Shown in pieces: positions 1-5,279 of a DNA stretch of 9,587 nucleotides. Within the stretch, counting starts at the first letter, position 1. Every line of letters starts with the position of its first letter. Source of the DNA: CAKSST01 sp045535505 (GTDB taxonomy: Bacteria; Bacillota; Clostridia; Oscillospirales; Acutalibacteraceae); NCBI GenBank assembly GCA_045535505.1, contig JAZSLU010000019.1:1-9587 (forward strand), in the 5' to 3' direction. The translations under genes were made by a program, and so were the position numbers. The notes under the pieces were generated by a model. That model did no database searches. It saw only the letters and a program-made list of their open reading frames with translations, and was not told the DNA's origin.

Positions 1-1
1 T

Positions 2-760
2 AAGACCTTCCGCGTTGTGACACCGGACGGTGAAAAAGCTTTTGCACATATGCCCGGTCAATGTGCGATGCTGTCCATCCCCGGCGTGGGCGAGGCAATG
101 TTTTCCATTACTTCTTCCCCGACCAATACGGAATATATGGAATTTTCCATTAAAAAGTGCGGTTGTGTAACCGAATGGCTCCATCAGGCAGAGGTCGGTC
201 AGCAGATTACCATTCGCGGACCTTACGGAAACGGTTTCCCCGTTGACGATGCCTTCGCCGGAAAAGACCTGCTGTTCATCGCCGGCGGTATCGGACTTGC
301 GCCTCTGCGCTCCGTTATCAACTACTGCCGTCATTATTCCGACCGCTACGGAAAGATGGATATTGTATACGGCTCCAGAAGCATGGACGATTTAGTTCAT
401 TATAAAGAAATCATTGACGAATGGTGCCAAGACACCAACATCACGGTTCACTTAACCATTGACCGTGAGCAGGAAGGCTGGGACGGTCATGTTGGCTTCG
501 TTCCCAACTATGTTAAAGAACTGGGGTTTGATACGGGTAAAACCGTTATTATCTGCGGTCCGCCTATCATGATTAAATTCACTCTGCAAGGTCTTTGTGA
601 ACTGGGCTTTGACAAACAGCAGATTTATACAACCATGGAACTTAAAATGAAGTGCGGCGTCGGCAAGTGTGGTCGTTGCAACATCGGTACCAAATATGTC
701 TGCAAAGACGGTCCTGTGTTCCGTTGTGACGAACTTGACGAAATGCCGGATGAATATTAA
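2..760 (+). CDS. FAD/NAD(P)-binding oxidoreductase subunit (5' partial)
   Basis: Electron-input subunit of the ferredoxin-NADP reductase / dihydroorotate dehydrogenase PyrK / sulfhydrogenase-gamma superfamily. It should oxidise NAD(P)H through FAD and pass electrons to an iron-sulfur partner. The frame is open to the window edge, so the GTG at 17 is probably an internal Val and the true start lies upstream. Counting from that Val, the flavin-domain motif FSITSSP is at 29-35, RGPYG at 67-71, the pyridine-nucleotide motif GGIGLAP at 90-96 and the C-terminal CGPPIM at 180-185. A PyrK-like Cys cluster (C213, C218, C221, C229; CX4CX2CX7C) should bind a [2Fe-2S] centre. The next gene starts 18 nt downstream with its own RBS, so the two are co-transcribed. 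Inference: with the two following genes it forms a soluble NAD(P)H:fumarate reductase. Alternative: input module for another complex encoded upstream of the window. Third codon positions are G/C-rich compared with genes from base 1106 onward. Confidence 0.85.
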   Translation, partial: KTFRVVTPDGEKAFAHMPGQCAMLSIPGVGEAMFSITSSPTNTEYMEFSIKKCGCVTEWLHQAEVGQQITIRGPYGNGFPVDDAFAGKDLLFIAGGIGLAPLRSVINYCRHYSDRYGKMDIVYGSRSMDDLVHYKEIIDEWCQDTNITVHLTIDREQEGWDGHVGFVPNYVKELGFDTGKTVIICGPPIMIKFTLQGLCELGFDKQQIYTTMELKMKCGVGKCGRCNIGTKYVCKDGPVFRCDELDEMPDEY

Positions 761-763
761 GAG

Positions 764-769
764 AAAGGA
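764..769 (+). promoter_or_regulatory. Ribosome binding site for the iron-sulfur subunit gene
   Basis: AAAGGA lies 9 nt before the ATG at 779, in the 18-nt gap after the stop of the preceding gene. It supports that ATG over the in-frame Met at codon 4. Confidence 0.6.
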
Positions 770-778
770 AGAATCCAG

Positions 779-1453
779 ATGGAAAACATGGTCAATATAT
801 TCTTATTTGGAAAAAAATATCAGGTTCCGTCCAGCATGACAATCATGCGTGCCATGGAATATGCCGGCTATCAGCTGGTCCGCGGCTGCGGATGCCGTAA
901 CGGTTTCTGCGGTGCCTGCGCAACAATTTACAGAATCGCCGGTGACAGAGAGCTGAAGACTTGTCTTGCCTGCCAGACCAAGGTTGAAGATAATATGTAC
1001 ATCGCAACACTCCCCTTCTTCCCCTTAGTAAAGCAGATTTATGACATCGAAAAGGTCAGCCCCTCCGAACAGATTATGATGCAGCTCTATCCCGAAATAT
1101 ATGCTTGTGTTGGTTGCAACGCTTGTACAAAAAGCTGTACTCAGAGCCTCAACGTTATGCAGTATATTGCTTATGCTCAACGTGGTGAATTTGAAAAATG
1201 CGCTGAGGAATCATTTGACTGCGTAATGTGCGGTGTTTGTTCCTCACGTTGCCCTGCAGGAATTTCACATCCTCAGGTTGCAATGCTTGCAAGACGTATT
1301 AACGGTAAGTATCTTGCACCTAAAACCGAGCATCTTGCAAACCGTGTACAAGAAATTAACGATGGCACATTTAAGGAATTAATTGAAGCCTTGATGCAAA
1401 AGCCAATTGATGAAATCAAAGAACTCTACAATAATAGAGAAATCGAGAAATAA
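779..1453 (+). CDS. Fumarate reductase/succinate dehydrogenase-type iron-sulfur subunit (FrdB-like)
   Basis: Electron-transfer subunit (224 aa) linking the NAD(P)H-oxidising subunit to the flavoprotein. The N-terminal 2Fe-2S ferredoxin fold carries C37, C39, C44, C47, C62 and C65. C39/C44/C47/C62 fit the plant-type CX4CX2C...C ligand pattern. The C-terminal half is a 4Fe-4S dicluster domain: C110-X2-C113-X2-C116-X3-C120 and C148-X2-C151-X2-C154-X3-C158-P. Classical FrdB/SdhB carry 2Fe-2S, 4Fe-4S and 3Fe-4S centres. Here both C-terminal motifs have a full four-Cys set, so two [4Fe-4S] clusters are more likely, as in soluble or heterodisulfide-type relatives. The protein is close to normal FrdB length. 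Downstream, the flavoprotein RBS sits directly on this gene's stop. By hand count, G/C-ending codons drop from about 58% (codons 1-109) to about 31% (codons 110-224), splitting the gene at its domain boundary. Family is certain; the exact electron donor is inferred. Confidence 0.88.
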   Translation: MENMVNIFLFGKKYQVPSSMTIMRAMEYAGYQLVRGCGCRNGFCGACATIYRIAGDRELKTCLACQTKVEDNMYIATLPFFPLVKQIYDIEKVSPSEQIMMQLYPEIYACVGCNACTKSCTQSLNVMQYIAYAQRGEFEKCAEESFDCVMCGVCSSRCPAGISHPQVAMLARRINGKYLAPKTEHLANRVQEINDGTFKELIEALMQKPIDEIKELYNNREIEK

Positions 1454-1460
1454 GGGGAGG
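1454..1460 (+). promoter_or_regulatory. Strong ribosome binding site for the flavoprotein gene
   Basis: GGGGAGG immediately follows the stop codon of the iron-sulfur subunit and lies 10 nt before the ATG at 1471. This is typical of coupled translation of subunits of one complex. Confidence 0.7.
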
Positions 1461-1470
1461 TTATTAAGAT

Positions 1471-3078
1471 ATGTATTCAAAGGAATTCCAAGAATCTTTA
1501 AAAGCGGTTGAAGCCGCAAGAAAAGAAAACATTGCTTATGAGCCTGCCCGTATGACTGCACAGCAAAAAGAAGAGTTGCTTGCTGCATACCATCCCGACT
1601 ATAAAAAGAGCGAATTTTCTACTCTATTAATCGGTCCTAATAAAGGTGATAAAGTTCCTCACGAACTTTGCGAAACCTTGCAGGCAAAAAGCCGTATTAA
1701 AGCTGAAGATATCAACCTCAACGATGTTAAGTATGATGTTGACGTTTTAGTTATCGGCGGTGGCGGTGCAGGTGCATCTGCCGCTATTGAGGCTGATAAT
1801 GCCGGCGCAAAAACAATGATTGTAACCAAACTTCGTATCGGTGATGCTAATACAATGATGGCAGAAGGCGGCATTCAGGCAGCTGATAAGGAAAACGATT
1901 CTCCCGCTATACATTTTGTTGATGCTTTCGGCGGCGGTCACTATGCCGCAAAGCGTGAACTTCTTGCAAAGTTGGTTTGTGATGCTCCCGATGCTATTTT
2001 GTGGCTTAATGAGCTTGGTGTTGAGTTTGACAAGGCTGAAGACGGTACAATGATTACAACCCACGGCGGCGGCACATCACGCAAACGTATGCATGCTGCA
2101 AAAGACTATTCAGGTGCAGAAATTATGCGCACATTGCGTGATGAGGTATTAAACCGTCAAATTCCCGTTGTAGATTTTACTGCTGCTATTGAGCTTATTC
2201 TTGATGAAAACGGCAAAGCTGCAGGTGCTGTTTTGATGAACATGGAAACCAAAGAACTTATGGTTGCACGTGCAAAAACTGTTGTTATTGCGACAGGCGG
2301 TGCTGGTCGTATGCACTATCAAGGCTTCCCGACATCTAACCACTACGGTGCTACTGCCGACGGTCTTGTACTTGGCTACCGTGTTGGCGCTAAGTTGCTT
2401 TATGCCGAAACATTGCAATACCATCCCACCGGTGCTGCTTATCCTCAGCAAATTTTCGGTGCTTTGGTTACTGAAAAGGTACGTTCACTGGGTGCAAAAC
2501 TTATTAACCGTGACGGTAAAGTTTTTATGCATCCCCTTGAAACACGTGACGTTGCAGCCGCTTCTATTATCAGAGAATGCTCATCACATAAAGAGGGCGT
2601 TGATACAGGCTCTGGCGAGGCCGTCTGGCTTGATACTCCCATGATTGAAGAAATTGGCGGAGAGGGAACCATTGAAAAACGAATTCCCGCAATGATGCGT
2701 ATGTTTGCAAGTTATGGCATTGATATCCGCAAAGAGCCTATTTTGGTTTACCCCACATTGCATTATCAAAACGGCGGTCTTGATATTGATGTTAACGGTA
2801 TGACAACAAATGTTGAAAACTTGTTTGTAGCCGGTGAAGCCGTTGGCGGTATCCATGGACGTAATAGACTTATGGGTAACTCATTATTGGATATAATAGT
2901 ATTTGGACGTAATGCCGGTAAAAATGCTTCTGCTACTGCAAAGAATGTTACTGTTGGCAAGTTAACACTTGATCACATTGCAAAATTTGACAAAGAGCGC
3001 GAGGCTGCTGGCATTGAAACTGAAGTTGTTTCACCTAAACTTTTGCCTGACTATACAGGCAAAAAGACCGGTATTTAA
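1471..3078 (+). CDS. Fumarate reductase/succinate dehydrogenase-type flavoprotein subunit (FrdA-like)
   Basis: Catalytic subunit (535 aa) expected to reduce fumarate to succinate in the cytoplasm. An ~85-residue N-terminal extension precedes the FAD Rossmann motif GGGGAG (96-101). AEGG (131-134) follows the position that in FrdA/SdhA carries the covalent-FAD His; here that residue is Asn127, so FAD is probably non-covalent. Residues typical of the fumarate/succinate site are present: HPTG at 318-321, TEKVR with Arg338 (matching the proton-shuttle Arg), RDVAAASI at 359-366, HYQNGG with His431, and the C-terminal GEAVGGIHGRNR with Arg465, then GNSLLD. L-aspartate oxidase (NadB) is a related alternative. 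The adjacent FrdB-like subunit and carrier, and the absence of nadA/nadC, favour fumarate reductase. No signal peptide or TAT motif was seen, so it is not a periplasmic Fcc3-type enzyme. The start at 1471 is set by the strong RBS. Codons are T/A-ending. Confidence 0.88.
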   Translation: MYSKEFQESLKAVEAARKENIAYEPARMTAQQKEELLAAYHPDYKKSEFSTLLIGPNKGDKVPHELCETLQAKSRIKAEDINLNDVKYDVDVLVIGGGGAGASAAIEADNAGAKTMIVTKLRIGDANTMMAEGGIQAADKENDSPAIHFVDAFGGGHYAAKRELLAKLVCDAPDAILWLNELGVEFDKAEDGTMITTHGGGTSRKRMHAAKDYSGAEIMRTLRDEVLNRQIPVVDFTAAIELILDENGKAAGAVLMNMETKELMVARAKTVVIATGGAGRMHYQGFPTSNHYGATADGLVLGYRVGAKLLYAETLQYHPTGAAYPQQIFGALVTEKVRSLGAKLINRDGKVFMHPLETRDVAAASIIRECSSHKEGVDTGSGEAVWLDTPMIEEIGGEGTIEKRIPAMMRMFASYGIDIRKEPILVYPTLHYQNGGLDIDVNGMTTNVENLFVAGEAVGGIHGRNRLMGNSLLDIIVFGRNAGKNASATAKNVTVGKLTLDHIAKFDKEREAAGIETEVVSPKLLPDYTGKKTGI

Positions 3079-3084
3079 GTGTTG

Positions 3085-3091
3085 AAGGGAG
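3085..3091 (+). promoter_or_regulatory. Ribosome binding site for the carrier gene
   Basis: AAGGGAG lies 10 nt before the ATG at 3102, in the 23-nt gap after the flavoprotein stop. It fixes the carrier start at 3102. Confidence 0.6.
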
Positions 3092-3101
3092 TAATTGATT
3101 T

Positions 3102-4361
3102 ATGAGCCTTTTTGGCGGGGTTATCAGCATTTCAGGTGTTTCATTTTTGATGCTGTCGCTTGTTTGTATTACTGCTTTGGGCTATTTGCTCGGCCGTGTA
3201 ACTATTAAAGGTGTTTCGCTCGGCACAGCTGGTGTGTTTATTGTAGCGTTGCTTTTTGGTGCATTGTTTTACAGCAATATTGCTGATGCCTTAAAAGATC
3301 CGCAAATTACATCAAGCGGTTTAAAAATTATAGAGAATTTAGGACTTATATTTTTTGTAACCTCAGTTGGTTTTATAGCCGGTCCTAAATTTTTCAAAAA
3401 CCTAAAGAAAAACTTTAAATCATATATCTTACTTGGTGTATGTATTATTCTTGCCGGTGGTTTAACATGCGTTGGTTGCTATTATATCGGCAGAGGTTTT
3501 GAAAGTGACCCCAAAGAGTTTATTGCTATGCTTGACGGTTTGCTTTCAGGTTCCCTTACAACCACACCCGGCTTCTCTGCTGCTAAAGAAACTGTAAGAA
3601 ATTTCTATACAGATGCTGCTTTGGCTGCAAAATATGAAGCAGCCGTTACAGTAGGTCATGGCATTGCTTATTTGTTTGGTGTTGTTGGTGTTGTTTTGTT
3701 TGTTCAACTTGTTCCTAAATTTATAAAAGCAAATATGGAAGAAGAAAGAGCAAAACTTGCAAGTGTTGATATGGGCGCTGAAAAAGTTTATACCGGTAAA
3801 TTACTGGATATAGACTCATTAGGTTTTGGTGCGTTCGGCCTTGCAGCATTAATTGGTTTGATTATTGGTAACATCAAAGTTCCTCTCACATCTGCAGGTC
3901 TTAGCGGCACCTGCTTCTCGCTCACAACTACAGGCGGATGTCTTATTACAGCCCTTGTGTTTGGCCATTTTTCAAGAATTGGTTGCATTAACATTATGCC
4001 GCCCAAGAAAACTCTTGAAAACTTGCGTGAGCTTGGCTTAATGCTTTTCCTTATGGGTGCCGGTATTGCAGGCGGTGCAGATTTTGTTAAGTATTTTAAA
4101 CCTATTTACTTTATTTACGGCGCAATTATGACTATTGTTCCTATGATTATTGGTTATATTATTGCAAAATACATTCTTAAACTTAGTCTGCTTAATAGTC
4201 TTGGTTCGATAACAGGCGGTATGACATCTACACCTGCTCTTGGCACATTAATTAGTGTTTCGGGAACAGAGGACGTTGCAGCAGCATACGCCGCAACATA
4301 TCCTATCTCACTTTTAGCAGTTGTTCTTGTATCACAGTTCCTTATAGTTTTGTTTGGCTAA
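3102..4361 (+). CDS. AspT/YidE-YbjL-type membrane carrier, candidate succinate/dicarboxylate transporter
   Basis: Integral membrane protein (419 aa) with the internal duplication of the aspartate:alanine exchanger (AAEx) family. In half one, GLIFFVTSVGFIAGPKFF is at 81-98 and GSLTTTPGFSAA at 150-161. In half two, LGLMLFLMGAGIAGG is at 311-325 and GGMTSTPALGTL at 372-383. Hydrophobic segments fill about 10-60, 78-130, 180-207, 240-290 and 310-419. The family includes AspT and the Corynebacterium succinate exporter SucE, usually about 540 aa with two RCK/TrkA_C domains between the halves. Here the halves are joined only by a charged linker of about 30 residues (208-240), so it is a short RCK-less form. 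It lies between the fumarate reductase genes and rex, 23 nt after the flavoprotein. Inference: it exports succinate or exchanges it for another dicarboxylate or amino acid. The substrate cannot be read from the sequence; aspartate is an alternative. Confidence 0.8.
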   Translation: MSLFGGVISISGVSFLMLSLVCITALGYLLGRVTIKGVSLGTAGVFIVALLFGALFYSNIADALKDPQITSSGLKIIENLGLIFFVTSVGFIAGPKFFKNLKKNFKSYILLGVCIILAGGLTCVGCYYIGRGFESDPKEFIAMLDGLLSGSLTTTPGFSAAKETVRNFYTDAALAAKYEAAVTVGHGIAYLFGVVGVVLFVQLVPKFIKANMEEERAKLASVDMGAEKVYTGKLLDIDSLGFGAFGLAALIGLIIGNIKVPLTSAGLSGTCFSLTTTGGCLITALVFGHFSRIGCINIMPPKKTLENLRELGLMLFLMGAGIAGGADFVKYFKPIYFIYGAIMTIVPMIIGYIIAKYILKLSLLNSLGSITGGMTSTPALGTLISVSGTEDVAAAYAATYPISLLAVVLVSQFLIVLFG

Positions 4362-4381
4362 ATTTAAATAACGGTGGTATT

Positions 4382-4996
4382 ATGAAAAATTTTGAGGTAT
4401 CGCGTGCAACTATTGGACGTATCCCGATGTACTTAAAGTATTTAAAGGATACAAAACACTGTACCGAAAACATTTCTGCCACTATAATTGCAAAAGCGCT
4501 CTCGTTAGGTGAGGTGCAGGTTAGAAAAGACCTTTCTGCCGTAAGCGGTGCTGGTCGGCCTAAAACAGGGTATAAAATATGTGATCTTGTTTCCTCGCTT
4601 GAAAATTTTCTTAAACTTGACCAAAATAACAATGTTGTTATAGTTGGTGCAGGAAAACTGGGCAGAGCGTTGCTTGACTATACAGGCTTTTATGAATATG
4701 GTTTAGATATAGTTGCTGCATTTGATAAGAATGTGACAAAATTGGAGAAATCAAACTCAAATAAACCAATTTACTCTGTAGATTACTTGGAAGAATTTTT
4801 AAGTAAAAACACTATCAAAATTGGCATTATTGCCGTTCCTGCCGACTGTGCGCAGGAGGTTTGCGATAAACTTGTTTTGTGCGGTGTTCGCGCTATTATG
4901 TGCTTTGCACAATGCTCATTAAACGTTCCAAAAACAGTTAACGTGCAATATGAAAATATTGCTTTGTCACTTGCTTATCTTAATAAGAAGAATTAA
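4382..4996 (+). CDS. rex: Redox-sensing transcriptional repressor Rex
   Basis: Homodimeric repressor (204 aa) that binds DNA when NADH is low and is released when the NADH/NAD+ ratio rises. It classically controls fermentation and anaerobic respiration genes. The N-terminal winged helix (about 1-75) contains the family motif VRKDLS (48-53), then GAGRPKTGY (56-64). The NAD(H) Rossmann motif VGAGKLGRA is at 88-96, with Asp115 at the end of the second strand. The AVP loop is at 151-153 and a C-terminal swap helix ends with ENIALSLAYL. Length matches the family (about 205-220). The gene starts 20 nt after the carrier with only a weak GGTGG RBS (4374-4378) and no visible promoter, so it is probably read from the fumarate reductase operon. 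The C-terminal domain has five Cys in 23 residues (C156, C161, C167, C174, C178), mostly where homologues usually have Ala, Asn or Val. Family call is very secure. Confidence 0.94.
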   Translation: MKNFEVSRATIGRIPMYLKYLKDTKHCTENISATIIAKALSLGEVQVRKDLSAVSGAGRPKTGYKICDLVSSLENFLKLDQNNNVVIVGAGKLGRALLDYTGFYEYGLDIVAAFDKNVTKLEKSNSNKPIYSVDYLEEFLSKNTIKIGIIAVPADCAQEVCDKLVLCGVRAIMCFAQCSLNVPKTVNVQYENIALSLAYLNKKN

Positions 4997-5000
4997 TATA

Positions 5001-5036
5001 AAGAGCTGATATACGATTGTATATCAGTTCTTTTTA
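5001..5036 (+). terminator. Intrinsic terminator after rex
   Basis: A 14-bp stem (5001-5014 with 5019-5032, one G-T pair) has a GATT loop and is followed by a T-rich tail. It closes the fumarate reductase-carrier-rex operon. Confidence 0.9.
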
Positions 5037-5066
5037 ATTTTTTATAAATTTTGGATAATAATATTA

Positions 5067-5094
5067 TTGACAATCTTCAAAAAAATGGTAAAAT
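5067..5094 (+). promoter_or_regulatory. Sigma-A type promoter of the ATPase leader
   Basis: A perfect -35 box TTGACA (5067-5072) and -10 box TAAAAT (5089-5094) are separated by 16 nt in an AT-rich stretch. Initiation would fall near 5100-5102, exactly where the riboswitch P1 strand begins, which supports both calls. A 12-bp AT-only palindrome (5057-5068) touches the -35 box. Confidence 0.82.
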
Positions 5095-5101
5095 AATAAA
5101 T

Positions 5102-5212
5102 GCAAGAGGGAGTAGTTGATGCTGATTTTATTCCAGCATTTTCGGTTGCCGTCATCTCGAACAGTTATGTACTGTTCCGGTTCCGATATTGTTTTAAAAA
5201 CGAGACTTTTGC
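5102..5212 (+). ncRNA. yybP-ykoY manganese riboswitch (aptamer)
   Basis: The leader has the hallmark segments of the yybP-ykoY family, an Mn2+ sensor. P1 pairs GCAAGAG (5102-5108) with CTTTTGC (5206-5212). The conserved GGGAGTAG loop is at 5108-5115. A variable hairpin ATGCTG/CAGCAT (5119-5124/5134-5139) follows. TCGG/CCGA (5142-5145/5183-5186) encloses the conserved GCCGTCA (5148-5154) and CCGG (5177-5180), which flank the hairpin GAACAGT/ACTGTTC (5159-5165/5171-5177). The conserved CGAGAC (5201-5206) leads into the 3' P1 strand. The family is known in front of Mn2+ efflux genes, including P-type ATPases such as Lactococcus YoaB. The P1 3' strand is also part of the downstream terminator stem, so metal binding should favour read-through (ON switch). 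Recognised from conserved segments and pairing, not from a covariance-model search. Confidence 0.9.
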
Positions 5213-5250
5213 AATCATATTTTTATGATTGCAAAAGTCTTTAATTTTTT
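5203..5250 (+). terminator. Riboswitch-controlled intrinsic terminator (expression platform)
   Basis: A perfect 17-bp stem pairs 5203-5219 with 5224-5240, with a TTTT loop and the tail TTAATTTTTT (5241-5250). Its 5' arm contains CTTTTGC (5206-5212), which the aptamer needs for P1, so the two folds exclude each other. Confidence 0.93.
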
Positions 5251-5266
5251 CTTGCATACGATATAA

Positions 5267-5272
5267 AAGGAG
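5267..5272 (+). promoter_or_regulatory. Ribosome binding site deciding the ATPase start
   Basis: AAGGAG lies 7 nt before the ATG at 5280 and only 1 nt before the in-frame ATG at 5274, so 5280 is the likely start. An upstream in-frame TTG at 5229 falls inside the terminator stem and is implausible. Confidence 0.75.
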
Positions 5273-5279
5273 TATGGTT

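Noticed and set aside
17..19. GTG at 17 as start of the first gene
   Set aside because: The frame is open to the window edge and the flavin domain would lack its first strand. The gene is simply cut by the window.
5057..5068. AATAATATTATT palindrome touching the -35 box as a Rex or MntR operator
   Set aside because: It is A/T only with mismatched flanks and does not fit known Rex or MntR consensus sites. Such palindromes are common by chance in AT-rich intergenic DNA.
5229..5279. TTG at 5229 as start of the ATPase, adding 17 residues
   Set aside because: It lies inside the riboswitch terminator stem with no RBS. AAGGAG at 5267-5272 fits the ATG at 5280.
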